DNA of 64,000 nt, from assembly GCA_036674765.1 (NCBI GenBank), contig JARVKI010000077.1:124001-188000 (forward strand), written 5' to 3'. Both the position numbers and the translations under genes were made by a program. The stretch is from Seiridium cupressi. Its lineage: Eukaryota > Ascomycota > Sordariomycetes > Amphisphaeriales > Sporocadaceae. Positions 35,301-46,532 of this stretch are shown here, one piece after another. The notes beneath the pieces are model-generated. The model was not told the DNA's origin and ran no database searches. It worked only from the letters and a program-made list of their open reading frames with translations. Within the stretch, counting starts at the first letter, position 1. Each line of letters begins with the position of its first letter.

Positions 35301-36892
35301 CCAAAGATGTTGCTTAGCACAATGGTTTCTTCCCGGTCGACCGTTTGATCATCTCGATACTGAGGAAACGTGTGATGTTTCATGCTTGCTCCGCATCTAT
35401 CTTCCCTCTGAAACATAGAGCGTGGATTTCTTCCCACTGTTCTTCGTGTTTTATAGAGCATTCGTCCTAAGTATTGTAGAATTCTCGGCGCTTTGTTCGC
35501 AAGGTAGCATCGTCCCTCACGGTCATGTGCGTCGTGATATCCAGAGATTGCGATTGCTGCCTGACCAAACAACTTCAAATTGCCAGAGTATGGAACTCGT
35601 CCCAAAATTGAACTTAAAAGACAAAACCTTATGGTCACGATGGCCTCATTTTGACCGGATCAGGGTTTGTTTCCCCAGCAGCAGAGGAAATGAAATTGGA
35701 TTTGTCAAGGTTGGAACGGTGCAGATCGTTTTTTCAACAGGGGGTGATCCCATGGCGGTGCAGCCCATCTGGCCTGCCAGCCAATTTGTCTCGAGTAAAA
35801 GAATTGGGTCGAAATGTTAAAAGCACCCTGCCGGATGGGTTCCCGCGGTTTCTAGTGTTGAGAAATAATTTCTACCGTACGTCTGAGATATTGTGCAGGG
35901 AACTTTGGCCACAGAGTGCCACTCACTGTGATAAAAATAAGACTACCATTATAGGGCAGACAAAGTGCAACAAATAAAGTTTTGGAATACTGAAATGCGA
36001 TAGAAGGGGCGTTTGCTTCGATGGCCAACCCTGACTTCGTAAGTTCTCTTGAAACATGTGTACTCTACTACCTATGTCACACGTGTGCACATATAATTTC
36101 TCAAGATCAAATGCTTGCTTGCCACTCGGAAATGCTTCTGTAGTGAAGTACCAAGACTGTGTGTCGGTCAAATGGCTTGCACCGGCTTTTCCAATGAAAG
36201 AATCAGATAGATACCTTAGAATTGCGCCACTGCAGGCCGCGTAACTACCGCTAGCCATGTAACCTATATGCTGGACAGCACTGTGCTATTGTGAAAACCT
36301 CTAGCCATCAATGGAGACAGGAGGAATTCATCGTTGACACCCCCCGCGCCTTCATTCATATGGGATGCCTATTTTAAGAAATCACATGACCTATTGATTT
36401 CCATTCGGTGGTAGTATCTATCTTGATAATAATGATGTGCGAACGATTCCTCGGTAACCCCCGCTTATATACTTCTACCGGGTATATGAACGATATTTTT
36501 TCGCCGGAACCGCCAATTCAATGTTGATAGTCTATGGTCTATATCGTGACGATTAGGAGACGGCCCTGGGGTCTAGCCAGGACCACGCCAAGAACCTCCG
36601 AAGGTTGGATGGGCAATACATTCATGCTGTCAGACTGATGAATTAATAAGAATCCAGTCTACCTTACATTTAGTGCTATTCTCACTTGAAGTTTGCTTAT
36701 AACTAGGCTAGTTAGAAGCTGTCGCATGTGCGGATACGTATGACGATACGTTCGATCAATGGCGGATTTGCGGCGACCCTGACAGTCACAATGTCGCGGC
36801 CCTCTTAATATGTCTGGATTCTCATGGATTTTCGTTCATCTAGAAATAGTATGATCTTTTGACGATCTCACAGCCAACTTCAAACATGCCGA
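32371..36892. other. 4.5-kb region without a recognisable gene
   Basis: Many open frames of 60-258 codons occur on both strands, but none shows a confident family. The longest, on the minus strand (33210-33986), begins at a non-ATG codon; a short part (GPYRIAERVDR...EPYRLQL) is faintly like the C-terminal tail of Ty3/Gypsy integrases, while the rest is not. The segment 33000-35100 is visibly richer in G+C than 35400-36900. No terminal repeats, tRNA or rRNA were identified. It may be a decayed mobile element, non-coding RNA or plain spacer. Confidence 0.4.
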
Positions 36893-37555
36893 TCAAGCCT
36901 TCTTCTCTGAAACCTCGGCGATCTTCTCGAAAATCCTCCTGAAAACATCTGCATCTACCGCTCCCGGCGCCTCGAACATGTCGTTGATCCTGATATTCGG
37001 GACACCCCTGACACCTAGCTGCTGCGCCTTCGTCACCTCATCCTCAACCACCTCCACGCCTTCATCTGAATCCAAGTAGGCTTTGACCTCCTCGCCGTTC
37101 AACCCCGCGGCCTCCGCAGCGCTCCTCAGCATCTCCTTGTCCGTGATATCCTGCTCGAGCTCAAAATAGCGTTTGAACAGTTGGCCCACGACCTTGTTCT
37201 GCATTTCCTGGCCCTGCTGGCCCGCAAGCTGGATCAGCCGATGCGAGTTTAGGGTGTGACCTGTCCGACCGCCAAAGGAGAAGTTGATGCCGACTTCCTT
37301 GCCCGCGGCGCCCAGCATTTCCTGGATCTGGCCAAACTTGGCGTCGCCGAAGCGGCGCTTGTAGCGATCGGCTTTAACCTCGCCCTCGAACGGTGCGTTG
37401 GGGTCCAAGTAGTACGGGTACCAGGTCACGTTGAACGTGTCGTCGGAGCTTGGATGCGCGGATCTGTAGGCGGCGATGCCGGCCTCCACGCGGCGCTTGC
37501 CCACATAGCACCACGGGCAGACCGAGTCGCTGATGATTTTGATATCGAACTTCAT
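36893..37555 (-). CDS. DsbA/FrnE-family thioredoxin-fold oxidoreductase
   Basis: A 220-residue intronless protein starting at the ATG at 37553-37555 (the frame stays open a few codons further upstream without another ATG). DSBA-like thioredoxin domain of the FrnE group (also related to 2-hydroxychromene-2-carboxylate isomerase), named after a Streptomyces polyketide-cluster protein. It carries the active-site CPWC in SDSVCPWCYVGKRRVE, an inserted helical domain (TLNSHRLIQLAGQQG and so on), and the cis-Pro loop VRGVPNIRIND. No signal peptide, so cytosolic. The substrate is unknown; such proteins are common single genes in fungi. A TATA box lies about 65 bp upstream. Confidence 0.88.
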   Translation of the reverse strand: MKFDIKIISDSVCPWCYVGKRRVEAGIAAYRSAHPSSDDTFNVTWYPYYLDPNAPFEGEVKADRYKRRFGDAKFGQIQEMLGAAGKEVGINFSFGGRTGHTLNSHRLIQLAGQQGQEMQNKVVGQLFKRYFELEQDITDKEMLRSAAEAAGLNGEEVKAYLDSDEGVEVVEDEVTKAQQLGVRGVPNIRINDMFEAPGAVDADVFRRIFEKIAEVSEKKA

Positions 37556-37619
37556 GATGGGTGTCAATCGCTAGGAGATCATGGGCTCCAGGATGAACAG
37601 GATGACATTGGCACAGGTG

Positions 37620-37625
37620 TTTATA
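37620..37625 (-). promoter_or_regulatory. TATA box of the DsbA/FrnE-like gene
   Basis: Minus-strand TATAAA about 65 bp upstream of the ATG at 37555. Confidence 0.5.
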
Positions 37626-37837
37626 TCCATCGGGGATAAGGCTTTTGTATCACGTTGATTGGTGATGTGAGGCGTGGATTTATCAGCAAAATTTGCCCCG
37701 CCATCTTGCTGCCGCTTGCGACTTTACCTGTCCACACCCACCCACACTAGCTGGCCGCCGTTGGTGCAACTGACGCCGAACGGCGATGCGATCTTCGATG
37801 GAATGATCATGTTTTGAATCCATTCCTCGAGCCAGCC

Positions 37838-38458
37838 TTATTCCCTCCATTTTCTCCCCTCCTTCTTCATTTTATCCCTCCATTCGTTCTCGAGTATTCC
37901 GTAGGTTACATAATCGTGCCACTCCCCGTCAAACCAAATCTCCTCCCGCTTGCGGCCTTCCAGCACAAACCCCAGCTTCTCATATAATCGCATAGCGCCT
38001 GTGTTGAAAGTGAACGTCTCAATCCCCACGCGGTGAAGACCCGCCATCTGAAACCCAAAGCCCAATGACCACTCAATGGCTTCGGCGCCATAACCCTTTC
38101 CACGATACGGCTTCAGTATGTCAATACTGATGTAGCTGTGACGGTGGTGCTCCGTACCCTTTCTCTGGGCATTAAGGACAATGATACCGACTGGTGTAGG
38201 ATTTGCGGGCTCTGCATTCTGACCAGCGGAGTCCGGGGGTAGACACACAATGGCGCTCATGAGTACACGCTCAAGGAGGTGCTCCTTGAACTTGTTGCTT
38301 GACCTCTTGCTCTCTGGTAGCAAAAGGCCAAAGCTGGAACTAGATTGAGCTTCTGCATCGCGTTGGATCTGGTATATAAACTCCTCGTCCTCCGAGTTAT
38401 TCTCCACGGCTCTGTAAAGAAGCCGTTTTGAGTTGAAAGGGTCGATGGGCTTTCCCAT
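37838..38458 (-). CDS. GNAT-family N-acetyltransferase (RimJ/RimL-like)
   Basis: A 206-residue intronless acetyl-CoA-dependent acetyltransferase. The acetyl-CoA binding motif A is seen in ISIDILKPYRGKGYGAEAIEWSL (R/Q-x-x-G-x-G/A form RGKGYG), followed by HRVGIETFTFNTGAMRLYEKLGF and VLEGRKREEIWFDGEWHDYVTYGIL, the standard RimJ/RimL C-terminal half. The N-terminal third is longer than in bacterial members. Starts at the ATG at 38456-38458. A minus-strand TATAAAAG lies about 105 bp upstream (38562-38569). The substrate (protein N-terminus or small amine) cannot be told from sequence. Confidence 0.9.
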   Translation of the reverse strand: MGKPIDPFNSKRLLYRAVENNSEDEEFIYQIQRDAEAQSSSSFGLLLPESKRSSNKFKEHLLERVLMSAIVCLPPDSAGQNAEPANPTPVGIIVLNAQRKGTEHHRHSYISIDILKPYRGKGYGAEAIEWSLGFGFQMAGLHRVGIETFTFNTGAMRLYEKLGFVLEGRKREEIWFDGEWHDYVTYGILENEWRDKMKKEGRKWRE

Positions 38459-39369
38459 GGTAAAGTGAGAAGTGCAATTATGTAATGAAGTAGTATGGGA
38501 TGCTATGGTGTTATAAGGTATATCAGAGCTTACATTTTAAGACCAAAGCGAAGAAGCACGTCTTTTATATGTACCTACCTTACTCTGGTCACCGTAAAGC
38601 TTCAGCATTGGAGTCTCTGAGTATATGAGCCCGAAGCTAAACCTCTTTGGGCTCGCCGTGTCGGATGCAAGGTAAGATCACTGAACCACATCAACCGCTT
38701 ACCGTAAGGGGAATGTTCTAATTTCAAAAGTAGGGGCGGTCAAGCAGCAAGAAGTCGGGCGACTCTTTCTCAGCCATATCTCTATCTGAGTTCCAAGCAA
38801 ATCTTCACTCATGACAAAATAGATCCTTAAACCACGAGTCAGGTTTCCGTCATTAGCCGTCTCATCTGAACGGCGGAGCATTCAGTTCGCTCATCCTTAT
38901 CTGACAGTGGACATGAGCCTGCCGAAAACCGCAACGGTTAGCAAGAGCAACAGCTGGGTAATTGCAGCAGTTCGATTATAGTTGAAAAATAGTGGGAATA
39001 CTGCCAGGGTTCCAGCTATCCTGTTGAGATTATTACCTCACCAGCGTTCAGCCACGTCACGTTCGCAACAGTAGAGTCCAGTGGCAGTATTTTACGATAC
39101 GTAGTAACTCGCAACCGCGAAGTGGCCTCCAACATGTCACATTGGGGCTGAGTAAGGAGGGGTTTTTTCAGTTTTAAGCCTCAAACCAACAGAAGGGTAT
39201 CCAGGGTGGTCGAACTGACTTCATGTGACATCTTGCCTAAATATATAAACCTGGAAGGGGTCCCAGAGCAGTTCAAAAGCCTTCCATTCAACTAGACTTT
39301 TACAGATTGCCCCAACTTCTTCATCTTCCACCCACACTCCAACTTTGCTCTGTCTCCTGCGAAACTAGG
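38459..39369. other. Intergenic, 0.9 kb, with a TATA box for the broken HET gene
   Basis: Contains the GNAT promoter on the left and a plus-strand TATATAAA at 39242-39249, about 120 bp before the HET pseudogene start. No gene is supported in between. Confidence 0.45.
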
Positions 39370-39755
39370 ATGCAGCTGATCGACGTACACGCCCTTGAGC
39401 TGAGTAGTTTAGCTCCATGAGTGCCCTGCCTTATGCTATTCTCTTGTATATATGTATTGATGTGGAGATCAGCTATTAAGATTTCCTTGACAAAACTATG
39501 AGAACGAACGAAATTGAAAACGAGAGAGCTCCAGCAAAAAGAAAACATGGCTGGCGTAAGGTGACATATGCCTGTCAAATTACCGCCTCGAATGGATATC
39601 GCTACATCTGGATCGATACGCGTTGTATCGACAATTTCAACAACAGCGAATTATCCGAAGCCATCAACTAAATGTTTCGCCGATATGCCAACGCAGAAGC
39701 TTGCTACGCATACACCCAAGACGTCAAAAGTTCAGACATGACAGAAACCTAACAT
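39370..39755 (+). pseudogene. HET-domain (heterokaryon incompatibility) gene remnant
   Basis: HET domains take part in self/non-self recognition and programmed cell death in fungi. The ATG at 39370 opens MQLIDVHALELSS, the usual HET-protein start. After a frameshift near 39410-39425 the next frame reads LPYAIL, then DFLDKT, then GYRYIWIDTRCID (39594-39632), SELSEAIN, an in-frame TAA at 39669-39671, and MFRRYANAEACYAYTQDV. A further TAA is needed near 39487 in the same frame. The order and spacing match a HET domain's first half, but the second half (the WTLQEL region) is not found. It is therefore a truncated, multiply broken copy. No other HET gene is seen in the window, though the NACHT gene belongs to the same functional world. 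Confidence 0.72.
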
Positions 39756-40379
39756 TCTACACCACCATTGCAATGGACTTAATTTCTTCAGCCAACGGCA
39801 ATCGTTTCAGACATCGCTAGAAATCCTTCGTAGGTTCACTTGTTTCAATCTCTTAATTCAAGTGTTGTTTTGACATGTTATGCTTGTATCCAGCTTGTAC
39901 GAGGGTATTCATAGCTCACATATATGGATAAACACTATGCAAAGGAAAGAGGATAGAAAGGAATTTATAAAAATAAAACTAAAAGAAGTCCTCGTGAGGT
40001 TCAAAGTCAGGCGCCTAAAATGTGCAGGGGCAAACTATTGCGCTAGATGTCTGGAGACGAAAAATATTGATTCAAAAAGGATGATATCGCCTCAACGAAA
40101 GCACGTGGTTCCCACGTATTTTTTCGCAGAGGCCTAAGCCACGCAAGGGTAGGTATGCACGGGAAGTGGAATGTAAGAGCAGGTGATAGATGGCGAGGGC
40201 GGATGAGGTCCGATGAGGAGGGAATTGGATTCGTGGAGATCGTTCCATGATCCGCTGGTACACTAATATTAGCATCAATAGCTATAGGTACGGAAAGTCT
40301 AAGCTAAAAATATGATAGCATGGGAGACACCACCCTCACTAATTTCCACCGTGTTTTAGACAAGTGCTATGGTATAGGA
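39756..40379. other. Intergenic, 0.6 kb
   Basis: A/T-rich; no gene supported. It may hold the rest of the decayed HET gene, but no motif is visible. Confidence 0.4.
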
Positions 40380-43057
40380 TCACTCGGTACCGGCAGCCCC
40401 GTACTTAACCATTGGCTCGACCGCATAGCGAGAATCCCTAACTGGTGACGCTTGTCGGAACCTTAACACGAGCTGCTCTGTCGTATCCCTGGACCTTAGC
40501 CCCGAAAATGTCTCAACTACGGCAAGCCGACCCATCGTACGCAAGTTCCTGATTCCGGCACATGTGTTAGATAGACTCCCATCATTAGGAGGCCTTGAGT
40601 TCTGAGCCAGTGCAAGCAGTTCGGGGATCGTGTCCCATGCTTCAATGATCTCTCGATGGAAAAGAAAAAGACCCATATAGTATAGGCCAAGGCGAGGGCG
40701 GCGTGTAGAGATAGCAGGATAGCGCAGAAATAGTCGAAGCCGTCTTGTAATGCCATCACGTAGCCAGTGAATGTTGCCGACATCTCTAGACGAGTCGAAT
40801 TGGCGTCAGATAGCCCTGCTGGCCTCGAGAAGATTTCTGTTGGTCCTTTCATATGCAGAAATTTTAAAGCCATTTCCTCACCAGATATGGTCCAATCGTT
40901 GAACTTCCATGCAGATAATAGCTTACTAGCCTCGCCTTGCGAACGAGCGCCACAGCGGGATAGGCCATCTGCGAATGCGCTGGATATGAGATGCTCCAGA
41001 ACCCTCACTTTCTGATTTGTATAGAACCCTGCCGGAATTGCTGCCAAATCCGTTGGTGCCAGTGACCCTTTTTGTGGAAACACAATGGTTTCCAAGAGTC
41101 GCTCTAGGGTTGAACGATGTAAACCAAAATTCTTAGTGTATGTTCCATATATTTCGGCGTCTGACAGCACCGGTGCGAGAAGCTCGTACCAACTGCGGCC
41201 AATGCGAATAATTCCCGGGTACGCATTATTTAAAGGCACGGGGTCATGATGTATCAGAGAGATATTCAGCTCATTAAAAACACGATTCCTCACACGGTCG
41301 AAATCGAATTCATAATAGAGCATATTTTCCGTATTTATGGACTCAATGACTGAGCTACCGTTTGCCCATCGCGAATCAATCGTACAAGTAGATACGTTCT
41401 ATGTGGTTGTGCCGTTTAATTGGTTTAGCACAACCAAGCCCATCCCAGTGAAACCTTCTGCTGGCAATTCCACGGGGACTGCAAGGATGTACGGCATATT
41501 ATCGGTTATGGTTAGACTGCCGTTGTGGTATCCGATGATACTCCTATCCAGTAAATATTGCTGAAGATTATCCTTTGTGTCGATCTCGGCTGACTTATAA
41601 TACGATAGACTGTCAGTCTCATTCTGTCCCATTTTGGCAAAAAATCCCTAATTATCTTCTATAGGAAAGGACATCATAATTAATTTATCGAAAGTCGCCT
41701 TGTTTAGCGTAAATGTCCGGTTAGCCAAACAAGATATTCGCACCGCGGGCACATATATCTGCACTGCGAACCTCATTTTCTGAGCCACATCTAGGTATTT
41801 CGGATATGGTGATTGGAGTGGCCTCCGCTCCTTGAGGTATATTAGAGCCATGTAGTAAAGACTACGCATTGCGTCTAAAAGCATTGATGTGGCAGCGTGC
41901 GTCGTATAAGTCCATGTTTCAGCAGTTGGATCGCTCGAGCAAATAGAATAGAGCGTCTTCCGCATTCCAAACTCCGCAACATCGAACTCTATTCCGTTCA
42001 TATCTGGGAAGTTCCAGAAAGTACTGAAGTGCTGGTATAAAGGTAAAAACCCGGACGAAGGGCACTTCGAGTCGTACAGTATGTTATCGGCTGAGGAGCA
42101 GCGGTGATCATAGTCTGGCATATAGTTGTTATCCAATTCCGTTGGCCACAGCTGCGCGTCACTTCCTATCTAACTTTTAGCATTAATACACCATGAATCG
42201 ACGGCGATGCGTAGTCAAGGTGTGGCTTGTATACCATTCAACCAAAAGACACCACCGCCAACAGGCCAATCGAGAATTCTGGGTATCATAAGCACGGCAG
42301 TGGCCGGCCCAACGAGTAAACTCATGACCCCTGCAAGTATCAGAAATAAGATCAACATCTGATTGCGCCGATCCCGTTTTGGTGAATTGCTGCGTATTGC
42401 CCCACCCCAGAACTCTACGGACCAAAAAAAGCTTGAGAATTGATGAGATTCCGCTTCACAATATAGTAGTGCGACACTTACCTAACTTGGGAGAAAGACC
42501 AGCCAGAGCCCAGTAGACCGAGAGGGACTCTACCACCAGCAGTCAATTGAGAACGAATGACGTGAAAAATGATTGTTGATAAACTTGCAATGATTAGTAG
42601 TTTCTGTATCCAGGTTAATAATAAGAACTTCTTGAACTGCTTCATAGGGAAGAATGACTTGAAGTTTGGCTGCAAATTGAAGAAACCCAAGTTTCAAACT
42701 GTCCGCTTGCTGGGCGCCTTGAAGTTCTCCACCGATAAATAATTCTGTACCGTTAATCGCGATAATCATAATCGAAATGGAACTTGGGAGGAGGTGGATC
42801 GCGCTATGCGATAGAGCTACCCAAGGAGACCGATGGATTAGGATCTTGGGGGATTCATTGTCCTTGGTACGAGCAGCTAAGCTTAGACCTATGGCGCGTA
42901 ATAGGACCCGAGGCTTGTGAATGGCACTGGAATACATATTGTAGAGGGTGCTCCAAGCTGCTACAGTTGCGAAAGCGAACCTTCGGTAGTCCATTGTCAG
43001 CTTGATGATTGAATAGGATCCTTTGAGTCGATGCTTCTCAAGAAAGCCAGAGCACAA
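40380..43057 (-). pseudogene. Large fungal multispanning membrane protein gene, broken by four stops and a frameshift
   Basis: Resembles a widespread fungal family of large membrane proteins of unknown function: a TM-rich N-terminal half (LLIIASLSTIIFHVIR, VPLGLLGSGWSFSQV, LILFLILAGVMSLLVGPA), a long polar ectodomain with N-x-S/T sites (NISL, NATSx-like), a late TM helix (FDYFCAILLSLHAALALAYT), and a C-terminal block WDTIPELLALAQNSRP...NTCAGI. Four stops interrupt one otherwise continuous frame: TGA at 42215-42217 and TAG at 42170-42172, 41648-41650 and 41399-41401. A frameshift lies near 40655-40680, at a T-rich run. An intron of about 55 nt near 42600-42665 is likely (GTCATT...TACAG). The true N-terminus is unresolved; the first good ATG is at 42994. 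Confidence 0.7.
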
Positions 43058-43722
43058 ATCGCTTAAAAGCCACTCAAAACTTCGAAAAAGTCTAACGCAG
43101 GTATATAATTCAGATAGAGTACTAAAGGGCGGAGCGGTAGCTCAGCTAGATATGTCCGGTGGTCAGCCTTGATCTGAGATCCAACGGCATTTCGCGAACC
43201 TCAGCCTCGGCCTCACTAAGCGCCAGGGCGCTATGGTCGCCCGGTTTCAATAATTTTCGATGCGCCACGTAAAACCTGGACTTATTGGAAGGCAAGGGTG
43301 AACACGCATATCCGAACCCATCATGGTCAATTGTCATCCAGTCGACTGAAAATGCCCCAGCCTTTGTCTTCGTTTCCCAAACGATTGGAAATACCACCTT
43401 ATCTAAGCGCTCGTGTAACGGATGGAAGGTGTGTCAGCTGCGGCCGTGCAGGCGCGGGGGTTGGCAAATATTACCTTTTTCATGCTGGGATTATAATCCG
43501 TATGTTATTAATTTACATAGTCTTTATACCGTTTGAACTGGTTTACGGACTCCCATCCTCATGCCGCCATGCTCTCTAGTTCCAGGTACCTCTGAACCAC
43601 TTCACCCGCCTTTGTGCAAGAGCTTCTAGCCCCAACCAAGGTCGTCTCTATCCGGGCCATTGGGCCTGATTGGGGGATTTTAGCTTATCTTGTTGAGAGA
43701 GCTATAGGAAGATCGAAGAACA
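43058..43722. other. Intergenic, 0.67 kb
   Basis: Contains an 83-codon minus-strand frame (43146-43397) with no recognisable features; it could be an unrecognised 5' exon of the membrane-protein pseudogene. A tRNA-like string near 43130 was rejected. Confidence 0.4.
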
Positions 43723-44576
43723 TTATTCTTTACTTGGACTTTCGTAGATCCTCCGATCCCTCTCTTGTTCAAGACCCTGCACAAGTTGGAACGACTCGAT
43801 CTTCTCTCGGTCGTTTACCTCGAGGCTGTCTTCAAGCTTCTTTTTCTCTTGCTCCGCTTGGTCCCTGCGCAGGACGAGTTGTGCGACTATGTTCGTGTGA
43901 AATCTGTTGTAGCCCTGGTCTTGAGGCATGAGTGCGCGGGTGGGTACCACTTGTCCATGTATATCTGCAAACTGGTAAAACCCATGGATGGTAGGATGGT
44001 GTTCGGGTGATAGATCTTGGGCGGCGGTGTAATGATACACGCGATCGCCATTTGTGCCTTGATTCATCGCTGGGATAGACACTGCTAGTTTAGATAGGTT
44101 AGATGCATTGACGAATATTGCGAGTACGTACCTTCCGATTCTAGCTTTTCAGGATGGGCATAATTCATCTTATGCTCGTCATCAGGCCACCTTGTAATGA
44201 TTCGTTCAAGGGATGCTTGGCCCCATGGTGAGTACTGCTGATCCTGGAGGCTGCGGAAACAGGGACTTGAATTCTGAGTAGGTAGCAATCTAAAAGGGAG
44301 CGGGACTGTTCCGCTCATTGATGTGCCATATATTGTATTTTCGTTTTTCCAGCTGTTAGCTTCACTGCTGGTGTGACTTTCGAAAGCTCCCGAATGGTGG
44401 TGTCTTGAAGCCTCAGTGACTGAGTGGTAAGCTAATGTTGGTGTTTGCGAGGTCGTGTATGATACTAGATTGGTATACATGTTACCAGGCGGTATAACGG
44501 GAGAGGCCATGATGCCGATTTGAGCTTTCCAACCGAAGGGATTCAGGTTAGTTTCAGAATAATGAACAATGTTCAT
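43723..44576 (-). CDS. Hypothetical protein with C-terminal coiled coil
   Basis: Not recognised. Two exons (minus strand): 44132-44576 and 43723-44081, with a 50-nt intron 44082-44131 (GTACGT...AGCAG, branch-like CTAAC). The join keeps the frame and gives 267 residues. The N-terminal 160 residues are Ser/Thr/Pro/His-rich with no signal peptide; MASPVIPPGN at 44510 is an alternative start. The C-terminal part has a heptad-like charged stretch (QLVLRRDQAEQEKKKLEDSL and on to QGLEQERDRRIYE) that should form a coiled coil. This could be a regulatory or scaffold protein; no DNA-binding domain is visible. Confidence 0.5.
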
Positions 44577-44979
44577 GAAGCTTGACCCACAGATGCCTAC
44601 TGCGCTGGTCTGCTCTTGATCAGTGATAGAGCTAGGAAGTGTTGGGCGAGAGATGTGGGACAGAGAAGAGATGGACCCATTGACTCTGGCGGCCGGCGAA
44701 TGCTATATGTTTATAGAGCACTCGGCCTGAATTACATGATCAGCTGAAAGGAGCACTCCAGCACATGTGCTAGGCTGCATGAACGATATTGCCTCGAAAT
44801 GATTGATGATCCCGGCCGTAAACTTACAATAATGATAGACCTTCACGAACCGGGTTCCTGTTCTAGGACTCTGCGGTACACGTTCTCACTTAGTTTCTAG
44901 ATTAATGCAGTGTACAATTATGTAGGCTCAGCTTGAGGCAGTAGCTAAAGATGAAACTCATCCTGAGGTGAATCTACTT
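44577..44979. other. Intergenic, 0.4 kb
   Basis: Between two leftward genes; nothing recognised. Confidence 0.4.
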
Positions 44980-46532
44980 CTAAGTTTGCACACCCCACGA
45001 TTGTTGACAATATCCATCGACAACCCTTGCTATAGCCTCTCCTCGGGCCAAGCGAGCTGCTTCGATAAAAGGGTTCCCATTACACTCGCGTCTAAACGTC
45101 CAGCCACGTGTTCTAGCAAGAGACACTGCTTCTTCTTCGTGTGCTCCTTTGGGCCCGTTTTCAATTGTTTCAAGTAGTAGTGTTGGCTTATCTTCGAACA
45201 TATCTAGTAAGTTTGATCGCTTGATCAATTCGAAAGAAACGGTGTTGTTGTACGGTAGGATGATGGCATTAGCCGATACAATCCAATCCCCTAACAGATG
45301 AGCATATTCGGCCCAGTCGCCTATATCATCAACGTTGATGACTCGCGAGCCAATTTGGATCGTGGTTGAGTCAAAAAAGGTGGAACACTGGAGCCACAGT
45401 CAATTACTATTACGAAAAGCGAGGATGGGTCTTACGTCTTGGTAATTCTCCTTGTGGTACCTCTTGATGACGCTGGACTTTCCACAGCCACCTGGGCCGA
45501 TTAAAAGTACCCTGAGTGTCTGACTTGTGAATCTGAGGGTCTCCAAGAACCTGAGGGGGTCGGGGCTTTTGATAAGTGAGCATCGCGCAAGCTCCGCCGA
45601 ATATTTGTTTGGAATATGGCTCTTCAAAGTCGGGTCGAGTTCGGTGGGCGCGAAGATCCGCAACGTAAATAAAACCTCTGAATTTGGTGCCACACCTTCT
45701 ATTAGGAAAGAATGTACTTACGTTGTGAACTCTAAAGACAGTATGGAGGGCCTTCGCCGGACTTTGTCTCCCAAAGGACAGAGAAACACTAAGCCTACGG
45801 CATAGCCTGCCTGTGACAGGGTTGGGTTGCGATGAAGGAGGCACGTTCAAAACTGCCGTGGAACTCATCAGCCAGAATATTGAGTATCTGTCATGTATTG
45901 CCATTATCAAGCACTGGACACTGTGATAGCCAGTAACTTGGAGGGAGTTTGACCAACAGCCCGGCGGACGCGTGTATCTCTATGTAACCCAAGTCGAAAT
46001 ATAAGGGAAAGAGACGAGTTACGACTTACTGGCTGCGAGTAATAAAGGTTCGCAGCGGTGAAAGTTGCAGCCTGTATACATGGTTTAGCCTTTAGTGTGA
46101 GTTGGGTACTGCTTGCCAATCATGACTCACCAAGCCCATAAGCAGATTCATAGACATTGTCAAGACAGGGGGACTCTCAGGATTATAACGACAGTTCGGA
46201 GGACTCTATTTGAGTATATTAGCGACCAGAACCATAATTACTGGTGTCTTTGCCGCATTACTGCTGTTATGGGTGCCGCTGGTCCAGGACGGTTCTCTAG
46301 CGTGTTGGCCTCGGTTAGAGGTTGTGTCGCTTGTGCTCAATGTTGACATGGCAGGTGTCTCGATCCGGGAGTTGCTCCTGAGAGACCCTGTTGTGGTCAC
46401 GTGTACATTCATTGTCGTTGATTTTCTTCGGCTATCGGTGTTGTCATGAATTCTGCTGATACCGGCCTCACTTGGGTACCCCAAGGCTTGATGTGCAAAG
46501 ATACACAGTTTTGATCCTGAGTTGCCTAGCAT
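44980..46532 (-). CDS. P-loop GTPase-like protein with degenerate G motifs
   Basis: Multi-exon gene; proposed exons (minus strand): 46242-46532, 46131-46205, 46030-46071, 45722-45979, 45436-45675, 44980-45387, giving 437 residues. The last four joins are well supported by frame and splice motifs. The first intron would be only 36 nt, so the N-terminal exon is doubtful. Core: LRVLLIGPGGCGKSSVIKRY (G1/P-loop), a switch-II-like VINVDDIGDWAEYAHLL where DxxG is DIGD, a hydrophobic strand NAIILPYNNTVSFELI, and LLLETIENGPKG in place of the usual NKxD. The layout is that of a small Ras-like GTPase, but G4 and G5 are not recognisable, so GTP specificity is doubtful. The N-terminal 200 residues (for example YHSVQCLIMAIHDRYSIFW) are unassigned. 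Confidence 0.55.

Noticed and set aside
43125..43205. tRNA-like start (GCGGAGCGGTAGCTCAGCTAGA resembles a D-arm)
   Set aside because: No T-arm GTTCRANYC, no matching acceptor stem and no plausible anticodon arm at the right distance.
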